DNA of 64,000 nucleotides from Blastomussa wellsi (Eukaryota; Cnidaria; Anthozoa; Scleractinia; Plerogyridae): NCBI GenBank assembly GCA_947652115.1, contig OX393569.1, positions 6,556,008 to 6,620,007 of the forward strand, read 5' to 3'. Shown piece by piece: positions 1 to 12,654 of this stretch (position 1 is its first letter; each line of letters starts with the position of its first letter). The notes under the pieces were generated by a model. It saw only the letters and a program-made list of their open reading frames with translations, ran no database searches and was not told where the DNA came from. The position numbers and the translations under genes were made by a program.

Positions 1-1546
1 AGCTTGGGATCCAAATTCCCATTAAACATGCGGCTAAACCGGAAATGAAACATGCGAAAAATATTTCTTTTTATTTCAAAAATTAACTCGGTGACCTATC
101 TTGATTTTTTGCATTCTGTTAACATTCAGTACAATTATTCAAATAAAAAAAAGTTTGAGCAAAAACTGTGTTGTGGAATTTCTTGTAATTTATAAAATGC
201 ATTTTTGTAATAAAGCTAAATTTTCACAACAAAGATTTTTCTAATACTGGCAGATAAAATACAGAATTAAGCGATCTTTTAAATAATGACATAAAAATGG
301 CAGGTCACCGACTTAGTTTTAAAGATAATTGGCAAAAGTTCTTTTGCACTGTTGAGGTGTTGCCAAAGTATTAACCAATAACAGAGTTCTAAATATATTC
401 ATACCTTTTAAATAAAAGAATATACAAGTAAGGTTTTATTGACAAATATGTTGTAATACACAAATCGATTACATCATGCATGCAATCGGGCTGAAAAGAA
501 AAGAAAGTGAAACGGAAAAAGAAGCCTTAAATTTCCGAATTTCATGGCCCCTTTAGCTACAACATCTTCGGAATGTGCGCTGTGCCCTTACCCCTATAAT
601 TTACTATATGTTGACTTATTTGTAAAAATACGAAGACGCTTACAAAAGTGATCAATTATACAAAAGTTGTTACCTTGGTTCGTTGTAAATTGTAACGTGA
701 ATTCTCCACTAGCTCAATAAGACTCAAAATAATGTCACGTTGGCAAAATACCTGGAAAAGTAGGGACTGAGTGGGACAGAAAAAAAACATGTGCTCTGAT
801 TGATCTTCGTTTATTTATGAGTGACAACTGTCAATTTTGAAGCATTTTTTATGTAATATGTCAAAAATGAGGGCAAGTGCTTCATCGCGGAGTTAAAACA
901 CTCATTCTCGTCCCCAGGGCCGCTTGTCCACAAGTGACTCTGGGGTCACATGATGTGATTGGCTAGCAGCTCACAAAGGGATTCCAATCAAACCAACCGT
1001 TCAAAACCATCTTTGAACAAAGGTATTTTAAGGGACAGACCATTAGAAATCGCGGGAGGGGGGCGGGTCAAAAAATATTCCTGCAGACGATTTGGGCAAA
1101 AAAAATCATACACTGAAAAGTTTTTACAAGGTGTCGTGATTGATGATAAAACATTTTTATTATTATTGGGTGTTACTGTAGTAATAAAATTCAGTTTCAA
1201 GTTAGTCTTATCACAGGTGACGAGAATGTTAGAAAAGTCTTTTTTAGTAAAATTAAACTGTTTAATTTAAAGAGTTCTTGATACTGTAATATAAAGAGGC
1301 CGTTTTGCCCTTTAAATATTTTAAGTGCGGGGGCCTAAATGTTTTATTCATATTAACATGCGTGTCGCACATGTTCATATTAACATGCGTGTCGCACCAT
1401 TTCAAAAGAATATTTCATCAGTTGCCTCAAAGTTTTCTTCGTAATCCCTTCTACGTAGAAAGAATTCTCACAGAAAATGGCCTGGTGAATGCGAAACTGG
1501 ACCGATTTCTATGCGAGACTGGCCGACGATCAAATCTTTTTAAAAC
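1..1546. other. Upstream region of the PLA2 gene, no gene seen
   Basis: A/T-rich DNA without any ORF that resembles a known protein. The short ORFs here are low-complexity. The only structure I noted is an exact tandem duplication of 24 bases at 1347-1370 and 1374-1397 (unit 27 bp), about 150-200 bp upstream of the phospholipase start codon, so it may lie in that gene's promoter or 5' UTR. Confidence 0.5.
1347..1397. repeat. Two-copy 27-bp tandem duplication upstream of PLA2
   Basis: The 24 bases at 1347-1370 recur exactly at 1374-1397. The block contains the sequence AACATGCGTGTCGCAC in both copies. It sits just upstream of the inferred PLA2 start, but no function can be read from it. Confidence 0.7.
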
Positions 1547-3053
1547 ATGTTCATTTTAAGATTTACCATTTACGCCATGTTGCCTCTGTTGTTTATCAAA
1601 CGAAGCTCTTCGTCCCTCAACAAATTAATTCGTGAAAAACGTTTTTCATCCTTCATATATCCAGGAACAAAATGGTGTGGAATGGGTAAGTAAACTTTAC
1701 GGATATAGTAAACATATATTTCTAGAAAACAACAATTCAATGTGGTACAACTCCCTGAATTTCCACGTTTAATTTCTTGAATTCGTCGATTTTTTAATTT
1801 AACGTTATAGCTGACGACAAGCTAAAGCAGTGTTACAAAGATCGCAAAAACAAAACAAATCCTGGCTGAAGACTGTGTTGCTTTCTTGGCTATATATATA
1901 AAAATTCAATTCCCAACAATTAAAACTTTAAATGTGGAAATTGCAGTGACCGACATTCAAATTTTCTGACTGAGGAAATAAATCAATGCTTCGGTTCATC
2001 TCGTAAATCTTTTTATGTATTTTTGCTCTCTTTATGTATCAACATAAAGCAATGTTTGTTATCACTGACAGAAGCATTTACGTTATAAGCTCTTGCCGAT
2101 AAAACGAACAAGCTACAACCAGCTGACGAGCATCGCTTATAAGCTTATAAGAAGACGGCCAAAATCAAGTTTTGGCAGCGGCTAATATTTTCCTTTTCAT
2201 TTCTTACAGAGATGCGATTATTAATTCTTCATTATGTGATTTGTATTTCTTTATAGTCGTATAGTGATGCAAACGGTCCGGATTCGAAACCTGGCTGACT
2301 TAACTCCGTTGTGTTCTTATGCAAGATACTAAACTTTCATGGCGGGTCTCTTCCTCCAGGTGTTTAAATGGGTAGATGGTGGGTTTAATGTCTGGGGGTA
2401 ACCCTGGGGGGGGGGGGGGGGGTTGTCATGCGACTCCCGTGTTCCTGCCTACCTGTTCCCCTGTAAAAATTTCCTTCTGTTGCCAGGTGTTTAAATGGGT
2501 ACATGGTGGGTTTAATGCCTGGGGATAATCCTGGGGATAGCCATCACCCTGATGCGACTCCCGTGTCCCTGCCTCCCTGTCCCCCCGTAATAGTTTCTTT
2601 CTGTTGGGTAGATGGTGGGTTTAATGTCCGAAGGTAACAATGGAGGGTATCCAGGCGACTCCCGTGTTCCTACCTCCCTGTTCCCCTGTAATAGTTTCTT
2701 TCTGGTCGTCATTCACAGGAAACGAAGCAAAAAGCTACGACGACTTGGGATCGAAGATCGCGGCTGACAAATGTTGCCGAGCTCACGATCATTGCAAAGA
2801 CTACATCCCCGCTTTTGCATCGACTGGTGGAGTGCAGAACGATTTGCCTTACCCGGTTTCCCATTGTGACTGTGATTCGGCCTTTTACCATTGCTTGAAA
2901 GCAGCAAACACTGACACGGCGAAAAGGATTAGGAACATATATTTTAACGTCTTAAAAGTACCGTGTTTTGTATGGCAAAAGGAGGACTGCCATTCAGGAA
3001 GATGCCAGGAACAGCGAAAGGCAGTTTTACAGCATCCAAGACGGTTTCGCTGA
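1547..3053 (+). CDS. Secreted phospholipase A2, group III (bee-venom) type
   Basis: This is a calcium-dependent secreted phospholipase A2, which hydrolyses the sn-2 ester of phospholipids. Coding exons are 1547-1685 and 2719-3053. The intron has GT at 1686 and AG at 2717-2718, phase 1, and the join gives an open frame of 157 residues. Residues 1-17 look like a signal peptide. A short propeptide ends in Lys-Arg at 31-32. The mature part carries the Trp-Cys-Gly-x-Gly calcium loop (43-47), the CCRAHDHC active-site motif (65-72, catalytic His69 followed by Asp70) and the CDCD motif ending at Asp99. The mature region has ten cysteines, which matches the five disulfides of bee-venom PLA2. The family includes cnidarian venom components, but digestive or housekeeping secreted forms look the same, so a toxin role is not shown. 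The first ATG of the frame was chosen because it supplies the signal peptide; ATG at 1577 is an alternative. Confidence 0.88.
2296..2705 (+). repeat. SINE-like segment with triplicated tail in PLA2 intron
   Basis: The intron holds a sequence beginning TTGTGTTCTTATGCAAGATA, which matches the tail of the tRNA-derived SINE at 59.87-60.02 kb. Its tail motif (GTGTTTAAATGGGTA, then GGTGGGTTTAATG, then GCGACTCCCGTG, then TAGTTTCTTTCTG) is repeated about three times at 2358-2480, 2484-2603 and 2605-2704. A run of G lies at about 2406-2422. The last unit stops only 14 bases before PLA2 exon 2, so it provides most of the polypyrimidine region before the acceptor. Confidence 0.7.
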
Positions 3054-3954
3054 GCATAAAATATGACGTTTTCCATTTATGTAATTCCTGATTTCCAGCG
3101 GTTATTTAATCGTAGTTGCTACAACTTTTTAAGGCAAACTTCTCAGCTTCTTTAATTGTGGCTGAAAACACATAAAACAAAAGACAAGGCAACGCAGTGG
3201 TCTGTCGCCTTTGAATTTTGATGGTTGCTTACATGAAGGGTCATGTAGCAGCGACCTGTTTCAAGTGGAATGAAGTGGGGAAAGGTAGGGCCGGGCCATG
3301 TTGCCGAAACATGTCGCTGCAAACTATGTTCCTTCGTGTGTCGTCACCTTCACTGTCAAATCAGAAATCAGAAACGTTCAACAATATTTATTTAGCCAGT
3401 CATCAGTCAAAATTAGATCATTTTCAGGGCTACATATTAGCGCTATAGTATAAAAACACGTTATACTTTGTTCTAAACAGGGTATGTGTTTGACGTAAAT
3501 TATTTTGGTCCTAAACAGGGTCAGGGTTTCAGACCTCCAGCGGCAGCTCTATCCTAAAACAAAGGGGGTGGGGGGGGGGGGGCAAGTGTGTCACTGATGT
3601 TCTTACCACATTTTGACCACATCAGTGATCTATTACTGAACAGACGCACGGCAACATGGAATATATCTGTTTTATGTAATAAAGAAACATCAGTGTGATT
3701 TTCCTCTAATAGATCATAGGGAGGAACCAATCGAAACGCGTCCATAATTGGGCTTATTATATAATACTTTTAAATTTTATGGCCATCGCCGACTGTAATT
3801 TTGGTGCTTAGGAAAGTTCAATTCAACTCAGGTCAAATATTGTCCCATCCTACCCAGAGGGCTTTTCCCTTAGGTTGGTGCCCAGTTCCCTCTATGAGAC
3901 ACACTTACAAGGTCGGCACTCAATAACATCCCTTGAATGCCCCTCAACACTTCT

Positions 3955-4136
3955 ATTTTTTTAGACATTGATTTTTTGTCTAATAAAGAGAAAAAACAAA
4001 GTCAATCATAGAAGCATAGAGGTGGAATCGATCCCGGGTTACTCAGATCACGAGCTATTCCCACTAACCACTACACTACCAAGAACCGGCTGCTAAACCC
4101 CGAAAATTTTAAGATGTTACCCTTACCATCCTTGAG
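3955..4136 (-). mobile_element. tRNA-derived SINE, copy 1
   Basis: Read on the minus strand, this has an A-box-like stretch (TAGTGTAGTGGTTAGTGGGA, complement of about 4059-4078) and a B-box-like stretch (GGGATCGATTCC, complement of about 4025-4036). These are spaced as in a tRNA and resemble the D and T arms of Asp/Glu/Val-type tRNAs. The rest is a T-rich tail. A second copy at 63812-64000 matches along nearly the whole length, including the flanks outside the tRNA-like part, which shows a dispersed SINE rather than a tRNA gene. Confidence 0.75.
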
Positions 4137-4148
4137 AGCTGACAGTAT

Positions 4149-4275
4149 AACCGCAGTGCTTAGTAGGCTAACCGGAGTGCTTAGTAGGCTAACTGGATTG
4201 CTTAGTAGGCTAACCGCAGTGCCCAGTAGGCTAACCGGATTGCTTTGAAGGCTAACCGCAGTGTTATAATAGGCT
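4149..4275. repeat. 21-bp minisatellite, about six units
   Basis: Consecutive units of the form AACCGSAGTGCTTAGTAGGCT, with point differences, repeat about six times and decay at the right edge. No reading frame similarity was seen. It is probably a neutral tandem repeat. Confidence 0.85.
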
Positions 4276-6838
4276 AAACAGGGTGATTTTGTAGTCTAAT
4301 TTAGCTAACCAAACTCGTCCCCAGTGCATTCCGAGCCAGAGGGCCATTCGAGGTATGTTATTGATTGCCGGCCCACTTACATCATTGCTAAGTCTTGGAC
4401 CGTACTTGCTGGATTCAACCAAGTTTGACAGTCTAATGTATGTCGCGAGCAAACTTTGCAATCTCTTTTAATTCTCAGCTTACAAATACAAACTTCTCTT
4501 CTTTGCATTTTTTCCACTCAGGTTTATTAAAAGTTATTCCAACTATTTGCCAGAAAGGTGCTAGTTTATAAACATTCCCTTCGCGCTGTTTACTTCGTAT
4601 TATCTCGAAGTTTATTAAATACAGAAAGTGCATTTTTTGTTCATTCATTATTTTATTATTAATTATACTTCAAGGCCCAGGGTAAGCGTGGAAAAGGCTA
4701 GGGGCCTAGGGGCCTTGACTAACGCTCGCAGAAATCGCTAAGTATGTCTGTGCACGTAGACAGTTCATGACGGGCGACAACCTGCCGAAAATCGCGGCCC
4801 GACTGCGGTTGGCACTGCGGTTTGGATGCGTCACAACTGCGGCTCGACTGCAGCACCGTTAGGGCGTGTTCAATGGTTGAACTGGAACTAGACTGCGAGA
4901 GAATAAATTAAGGTCTTTGATGAAGATTTAACCTCCCAGAAAACCCTAATTCTGAAATTCCTGATTGTCCTTTGTGGTCAATCGAGTTGCCAAGTAACTG
5001 AACGCTTTCCTTTTAAGCCCTGCCAAGCTCACACAACAATTTTACATACAAGAGCCTCAGCGTTTAAGAAACGAAAAACCCCGTGTTTTCAAGAGTTCTT
5101 CCAACAAATAGTTTCTGTTCTCTCAACTGAAGGATTCCGTTGATCTCTGAGGAGTTAAACAATAAGACAGGACCATTTTATCTCTAAGCCAAGTTGAACA
5201 ATAGCATCAAAGAAGACTTGTTCCTTCCAGTTCTTGAGGATGTTCTATCAAGTTAAACACGGAATTCTTGGGCGTAAAGATTTTAATAAGTGATCTGATC
5301 TTGGCTTTACAGAAGGACCATGATTTGCAAAACATTCCAAACCGGTGAAACGATGCGAAGCATTTCATTTTCCAACCGGCCCGGAATCGGTTTCTACGTG
5401 AAAATGGTGCGCGTCGATAGTAACGTAGGCGGCATACACGTCATTCTTATCAACCAATGACCAACCACAAAAATTACCACGTGACGAAGGTTATCAGCCT
5501 TCACGAGAGGGTGTGTTTGCTTCTAAGGCGGATGGCATCAGTTCAGAGACTATCTATGTGTGAAGGGTCGAAGTTCGATAAATTCTTTCTCATACAGGAT
5601 TCTAGGCTAAAAGAAATCACTTTGCCGCTTGTTTTCTACATGGAATGAGGGTACACTTTTTTCCCGTCAATTGTGACCGTTGGTTTTGATCCAAGATTGC
5701 TTCCAAAGAGAAGACCAAAGTTGGACCTTTCGGCCGACTTTTCCAAAATGATGTTCAATAATATTGTTCGATAGCCAAGCCGGATCTTAGGAAACTGGGA
5801 TATTTGCCTGAGCCTGCTGTTTTTGTGTTCCGTTGCTTAGCAACATGTCTTATTTTTTATGACGCAAAGCTGACGCAAAAGCTTTCTTTACCCTCACAAA
5901 TCACTTACCAGTGCGACTGGCCCATAACGATCGGTAAAAAAAACCCCTTCAACATCGCAATTTTTGAGCGATCGTCATTGTAGTTCAAGACACAACTTGT
6001 CACCCAAGTATGTGTTTCCACACTTGTCACCATTCTTCCTGTTTAAACCAAGACACCAAGACGTCCACGAAAATCAGTGTAGATATGACGATTGATTGAC
6101 GCCTGTCTGATAAATCCTTGTCTCCACACGTCACAAACTGGCTTCTAAGCCGGTTATCCGCCGAGCGTGACGCCCTACACAGTACGAAGGCCTGGGAGTT
6201 ACGTTATCTCACTTAATTGCAATAAGCGATGAAGGTACTATTAAAATCGCGCATCAATTTGCTCTTTCTAAAAGGGTCACCGCGCTGACCTGGACACTAT
6301 AGTTTTCTCACTTGGAAAAAGGTTACCTCAACCTGAAACCAAAGGTACGCGTCGAGTACATCTAGAAATCCGCTTAAATCTTCCCAGTGTGTCACTCGAA
6401 TTTCAACTGTTTACTGAAAACCTGTTTTTGAGTGTCCTTTTTCTCATTTTATGATATTATATTATCATATTTGGTTAAAACAGCATGGATCGCGATTAAG
6501 TGTGATATGCAAATTAGTTACGAAATGGTATCTAATGGACATGTGCACCAGCTGACTGTGTCCCTTTAAAGCCATTTTTGAAGATAAACTCAGTCTTCCC
6601 CTTCTCATTGAGATGAAAAGAAATATGCCCCTTTACCCAGAAACCACCAAACACCAGAAGCGTTTCCTGTCCTTTTTGTGAAATTTTGTGCTCCCTAATT
6701 TGGTTCATGCATTTTTATCCGACCTCGAGCTCGTCTTTGCGCCATGAGGCAGAAGAGCGAGCACGAGTTCGAATCAATCCTGTTAACCGCTGAAGCATTT
6801 CTCTTTTTTAACGAAATAGGCATTGCGCCTTAATGGGT

Positions 6839-9341
6839 TTACAAGATGGTTTCCGAAGTAGGGGGTAGATGTTGTTTCCTACGCGGTTTCGGAGTTGACG
6901 GCCTCGATCCACCGCCACTCGAGTGGCTCTGCTCGTCCGTTTCAGCAATAGTCTCGTGCCCAAACTTCATAGCACCGTTGGTGATTCGATGCGCCACGAT
7001 AGGGCTGGAGCCCTGGCCAGCGGTAATATCTAGCTTGGCTGAAAGCAAAGGTGAATCTTTAGGCGTGACAATTTTGCGCTGCAACATTGGAGACTTGAGC
7101 ACAAGATTATCAAGATTTCGATAAGACAATGTCTCCGACTTCTCCCTTTTGGTAAGCTCCTCTTTGTAGTAGAACTCAAAGTTAGAGACGATGACGGGCA
7201 CGGGGAGAGCAATGGCGAGCACTCCAGAGAGCGCACACAGAGCTCCGACTAATTTACCTGAAAAAAGAACAAATAGGAAATCGGTCAGAGGACGGTCTCA
7301 ACACAGTTCCGAATGAGGAAGAGTACACAAAACAAAGTGTATAATTTCTTAACCATGTTCGTCATTTGCCTATTGCTATTTAAAATATTTTTTGTTCTTC
7401 AGTTGAAAGTAAAGATGCAGAGGTTAATAGAGCATTTTCATGCGATGTCACGACAGCCATATTGGTGTGAAACGGTGGCCATATTGGTGTGTACCAAACT
7501 AATCCTTAGGGAACTGAATTCTAGAGCGGTTTTCACTTGGGTGTTGAAAGTAATTCGCGAATTGCTTTGGTTTTGCATTAATGCACTCAGTGATTGGTTT
7601 AAAAATTTTGCGCCACTTTTTCTACCAATCAGAAGTAAAACCAAAACCAATCGTGACTCACGCGCGTTCATTTTCCCGCCATTTGTGTCAGCTAAGTGGA
7701 TCACTGGATTACCTCCGTCCTTTGGGTTTAACGACATTCGATTGAAATTCGCTCTATCATATTTTAAACAATCGATAAACTGACGAAGCTTGGCGCTTTT
7801 AGGTTGAACAGAGACCAGGTTATGAACTTTGTATTATGGTGCGAAAATCCATACAAACGTCTCTAATTTCGAAACAGTGTCCCCCAAAAGCATCAAACTT
7901 GGTCCAATTACCGATCTCATCCTGGGTTTTCGTGTGATGGTGTCAGCTTATCGATTTGAAGCTCGCCCCAGTTCCCTGCGGAACTCCGGAATGGCCAAAA
8001 CAACGTGTTGATTCCAATATTCGAATACATTTGAAAGATTGTCAAGCTTGCTAGTAGTTGTCAGTATTGTTGAGGTGAGGATATGATTTGTCAGTCAAAA
8101 TTCAAGCTTGTTTAAGTCAGTAAAATCAGAGAGAGCGAGAAGGAAGAGAAGGGACTGAAACTATTCCCAGATCGAGGTTGAAAACGTAACTTACCAACTG
8201 TGGTCTTAGGCGAGACATCCCCATAACCTACTGTTGTCATGGTAACCACTGCCCACCAGAAAGCGGCAGGAATGCTGGAGAACTCGGCCGGGTTTGACTC
8301 CTCTTCGGCATAATAAGCAGCGCTGGCGAACAGAACGACGCCGATCACAAGGAAGAGCATCAACATGATCAGCTCGTTGACGCTGGCGTACAATGTCTTC
8401 CCAAGTACGTGCAAGCCCTTGGAATGTCGAGTGAGCTTGAAAATCCGACATACACGGATCACCCTCATGACTCGGAGAATATCGATGCTTCCCGCCGACT
8501 CCGTCGGCACCGTGAGGGTCACGTAGAAAGGAAGAATGGAGAGCAGATCTAGAATGTTCAGTATTCCTTTGAGGAAGCGAATCTTATTGGGAGAGGAGAT
8601 GAAACGAATCACGTACTCGAGCGTAAACCACGAGCTGCAAATCGCGTTCAACACGAAGAAGACCTGCTTGTTTTTGCCACTCGAAGCTGGCCGAATTATG
8701 GTGCCGTTGACATCCCTCTCTTCGGTAACAGAATCGTCCAAAACGGGCAACGTTTCCACACAGAATATCACTATTGAGAGCATGATAATTACTAGAGAGA
8801 ATATCGCGAGGGCCTTCGCCTGAGGCGAGGAGCTTGGGTACTCGAACAGTACCCAAATTGCACGCAGGGTCTTGTTCTCAGGGAGTTCCTCTTCCTCGCC
8901 GTCTGCATCCCCGACTTCTTCTTCTTCTTCGCAGGCAGCGGCCTCTTCGTTTTCCTTCTGTATATCATCGGTCAACTGAAAGAAGTTCAACTCCTCAAGG
9001 AAAATGTCATTCGGCACGTGCAGGGGGCGTTCCAGCATGCCGCCCGACTGATAGTAGTACAGAATGGCAGTAAAGGAACTCCGATGTCGATCGAAGAAAT
9101 ACTCGTTGTTCTTTTCGTCAAAGTATCGTTTCCGCTTCTCGGGATTTCCAAGCAGTGTGTTGGGAAACTGGTTGAGCGTATGCTCGAATGTCTCGTACTT
9201 TTTCCCGCCAATATTGATGATGACTGGCTCCGCCAATTTGTCCACAACGACTGGTATCGAGTTGGAGATCGACCAGTCACGTGACGTGGTGCGTGAGCGG
9301 CGGTAGCTGAGTGTAACTGCTGTTGCGACAGCCATTGCCAT
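6839..9341 (-). CDS. Shaker-type voltage-gated potassium channel (Kv1-like)
   Basis: This is the pore-forming subunit of a tetrameric plasma-membrane K+ channel. Coding exons on the minus strand are 9341-8195 and 7257-6839. The donor GT is at 8194-8193 and the acceptor AG at 7259-7258, phase 1, giving 521 residues. It has an N-terminal T1 tetramerisation domain (from about residue 40), an acidic linker, S1-S3, and an S4 with basic residues every third position (290-305). The TVGYGD selectivity filter is at 370-375, and S6 has the Pro-Val-Pro bend at 401-403. The intron cuts between the filter and S6. The C-terminus ends Glu-Thr-Ile-Leu, a class I PDZ-ligand pattern like the Kv1 tail. The N-terminus is hydrophobic and then Arg-rich, compatible with an inactivation ball. 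The open frame continues upstream of 9341 to about 9450 without another ATG, so an upstream exon carrying the true start is possible. Confidence 0.93.
7524..7754. mobile_element. MITE with GAGCG ends and TA target duplication, in Kv intron
   Basis: The element starts GAGCGGTTTTCAC and ends GAAATTCGCTC, with TA at 7522-7523 and 7755-7756, as in Tc1/mariner-type elements. A related copy lies at 33788-34027, sharing the middle part (TTTGGTTTTGCATTA and GCGCCACTTTTTC). It lies in the Kv intron (7258-8194). Short ORFs across it are not real genes. Confidence 0.7.
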
Positions 9342-11493
9342 AAGGCCAAGTGCAGCACCGACGAAAAATTTCCCTCCTTTCAACGTGTTTTTCCTTCCTT
9401 GAAGACACTTGATCCTCTGGTTAAATTTACAGCTTTTCTCTGGTAACGTTTATTTGTAGATTTCCGTTTGCAAATTATCCATAGAGCTCAGATTTGGGAA
9501 ATTCATTTTTCTTCGTAGCTTTAAATATTCGTCGCATTGACCCAGCGTTTTTCAAATCCTTTTGGGTTAGCCTATTTAAATCTTCCTTTGATTAATAAGA
9601 AATAAAATAACAAACTCTTTAAATTATTTACAACACACAGCGCGACTCCTGCTTCACAATTGTGAATTACAAGTCTTGAAAATAATTAATATTTTCCTTG
9701 GCTTGGTCTTGAGGAAATGTAAACTTTTCAATTTTCCACGTGGCTGCTAAATGTGTGATACGAAAATGTTAATGATCGTTGTAACTTCCAATTGAAGGTA
9801 CTTTGCACGACGTTCTATTTCACCTCTTGCTTCCAAAAGTCCATTGGCCATTCGAAAGAGTGTTAATATTATCATAAAGTTAGCGTGGAAAAATATTTGC
9901 TTGCTGCTTGATCAGAAACAATTGCGATATTCCGAAGATCTCTTTGGCTCCTTTGAAAGTCCTAAGGCTTTTTCAATCCCTCAGAAAAGCCTAGAAAAGA
10001 AAGACGAAATCAGTTACTTCAATTTCAATACTGCAGTAAATCAGTAGCGATACGGCAATTTTTTTCTGTCAAAATTCAATCAGAAACGGGCTTCAAAAAG
10101 CGAAGTTTGGAACCTAGGAGTACATTTAATAATAAGACCATGGTTGTCTTTTCTCCTAAAATTGTCTAATTAATAGTTTGTCCATTGCTCAAGGCTATTT
10201 CCTGTTTGAAATTATATGTCGATGGGGTGTCTTCATCGTGCAATTTACACTTAAATTGGCATTTTCAAATCGAAACGCCCTAAACTTGAAAAATAACCGT
10301 AGTGAACCGTATATCATATTCATTAAGAACAAGATTTTTTCGTGGTTACTCACTGTCTGTGAAATCTTTGTGCTGGTTTCCCTTTCAAATTTAAGCGAAT
10401 GTTCATTCGATGTTCTTGCCCGCTATTCGCATCTATTTGAACCACCGTACAGTTTCCAAACTAGCACAGTGTTTGGATAAACACATAATCTATAACACAA
10501 ACGCTTGCCATAAAAGGTTGCGAGAAAAGGAGATGCCGTGTACAGTATTCATTTTTAAACATCTTGCTTTCTTGGTATGGTGTTGTTTTCAATTCTCTGC
10601 CCGCGATGACGTCGTTCGATGCTTAGCAAGATTGCACATCTTTTTCGTTTGAGACAGTTCGCCCGCACGAAAAAATAACCCCTTCAACTGCTCGGACTCG
10701 GAAACACGTCACTGAAGCTTCGATAGCTCAATTGTAAGCATTCGAGCCAAAATTTGAATCATTTTTAATAGCTAAGGCTGATAATTGGCGAAATCCATGC
10801 ATTTGACTTCAGTAGATTTCTTCTTACCGAAACAGGTGTCTACGAACGTGGTAATTAAAAGCAAATTTTAATGGTTTGCTGTACGTTTGGCGCCAACTTT
10901 GGGGAAATGCGGGCGTTGTCTAAGACACCGCAAAAGTAGCAATTACTGTTTTTCTTTATAGTTGAAGAAAAAGGCGTTTTAAATAAAAATTTGTATAAAT
11001 AAGTGCGCTTCATGACTGGCGTTGCACAGAATGCACGATCGATGAAATTAACTAAATGCGGCTGCTAACTGATAAAGAAGGAAACTGTGCAGTAATTAGG
11101 AAGGAATTTATTTAAACGTCATAAATATTGAAATGGGGCATATATATGATGTTACTTGGGTTTTTTTCTTTCTTGCATTTAATTTCAAGTCTAAAGTCGT
11201 TCTCGTCTAGGAAGACAGTTCTTAAGTTGATCATGTCGCTGGTAATTTCTATTGGACATATGACCAGATTCTCTCAACTTGGACTGTAAGAAATGTGCTA
11301 TAAAAATGGTGAGGAGAATTTGATCACTGACATCACTTAGGCGTTATAAAGAGCTGAGCACAGTTATAAAATAATAATGTGATTGCACGCGATCTGATTG
11401 GTCGTCTAGCATGTTACTGTTACGTTTGAACCTTTGTAAGCACTGTGGTAACATTATGCCCAATTTTCCTGCCAATAATCTACAAAACAAATA

Positions 11494-11632
11494 GAGTGTT
11501 TTCGCTCACGTGACGAGCATCCATATTGCTTTACTGAAACAAAAGGAAGACTTGTTCACTCCTCCAACATGGCTGCCATTTCTTTGTTGTACTCCTCAAA
11601 AAAGGCTGCCGTGACGTCACGCGAACACACTC
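11494..11632. mobile_element. 139-bp MITE with TA target duplication
   Basis: The ends are inverted: left GAGTGTTTTCGCTCACGTGA, right TCACGCGAACACACTC. TA flanks both sides (11492-11493 and 11633-11634). It is too short to encode a transposase and would depend on a Tc1/mariner-like enzyme. Confidence 0.75.
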
Positions 11633-12654
11633 TATAGAAAAATATCCGCCTTTTCTCCATATAATTCGATGCAAATAGACTCGAGGTCACACTTTCGTTT
11701 AAGTGCTTCTTGCGTCCACTCCTGCTTTTGTATCCTTCCGCGTAAACAGTCTAAACGCAGCGTTCAGTCTTTTATTTCAAACTTTTAACAGGCCCTCGAA
11801 ATAACATTAGGAACGTGACAAGTTCAAAAGAGGTATACGGTGAACAGCTTAGCTTTGCATACAGTTTACTGTGTCCATTCATTGAAAGTCACAGACTGAT
11901 TCTACCTTAACTGGCTGAATTAACCTTAAGAGCCACGACGTTAAAAGCATAGTAAACAATACCAAATTAAGATACTTCAGTCTGTAGTATAGTAGTATTT
12001 TCTCTACCGCGTGTTAAAGGAGTACTGTCCCGGGGTTTTTCCTATTTTCGGGTCCATTCTGCCAAAATCATTGTCTTTTGCCTGTTATCATGCCCAAAAT
12101 GCTCTTGCAGAATTATCAAAAAGAATTCGAATGAACGTTTTGCAGGGAGAGCAAACCATAATATTCAGGCTTTGGCAATATTTTCATCGCATAGAAAAAA
12201 TTGGACGCTATAAGTTTTTTTCAAATTTCAATCCATTTCTAATTAATTTTCTATCCCCGTCAAACGTAACAGCAGACAAGAGTAAATAGCTTCAATGCAG
12301 TACTATAGTCTTTGGCAACAAAACCGGACCATTATTGATATATCGGTTTCCACTGATGCATACCCGTTTTTAGCTTTTAAAAGTGATGCTACAATAACGT
12401 GGCAATGCCCCTTTAAATTCAGTGGACCAACCGTGTTAGGATATCAATGTTATTACTGATCTGTTTGAGAGATAACCATAATTATTGTATAAACAGCAGT
12501 GAAATACCAGGTGAGCTTTCGCGCGAAAACATGACATGTTATCTTCACATGTAAAGATATCACCGTACGGTTGCTATGGTTATGTCATAAATCGCGCCTT
12601 TCGAAGCAACAGTGAAAAGGTTTGGAAGTTCATTGGTGTTTATATAATAAAAAG

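Larger units (their letters stand above)
3054..6838. other. PLA2-Kv intergenic region, only repeats seen
   Basis: Between the PLA2 stop and the Kv channel stop (which reads from the other strand) I see no coding similarity. The region contains a SINE copy at 3955-4136, a 21-bp minisatellite at 4149-4275, and a G-run near 3565-3582. The rest is unique-looking A/T-rich sequence that must include both 3' UTRs. Confidence 0.5.

Noticed and set aside
959..1270. 103-codon ORF left of PLA2
   Set aside because: No domain, biased composition, no start context, and overlapped by an ORF on the other strand.
4149..4275. CRISPR-like array
   Set aside because: The 21-bp units are directly adjacent without unique spacers, and the genome is eukaryotic.
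12011..12289. 92-codon ORF in the gene-poor region
   Set aside because: Its first part matches a dispersed repeat type also seen near 20156, and the rest is low-complexity.
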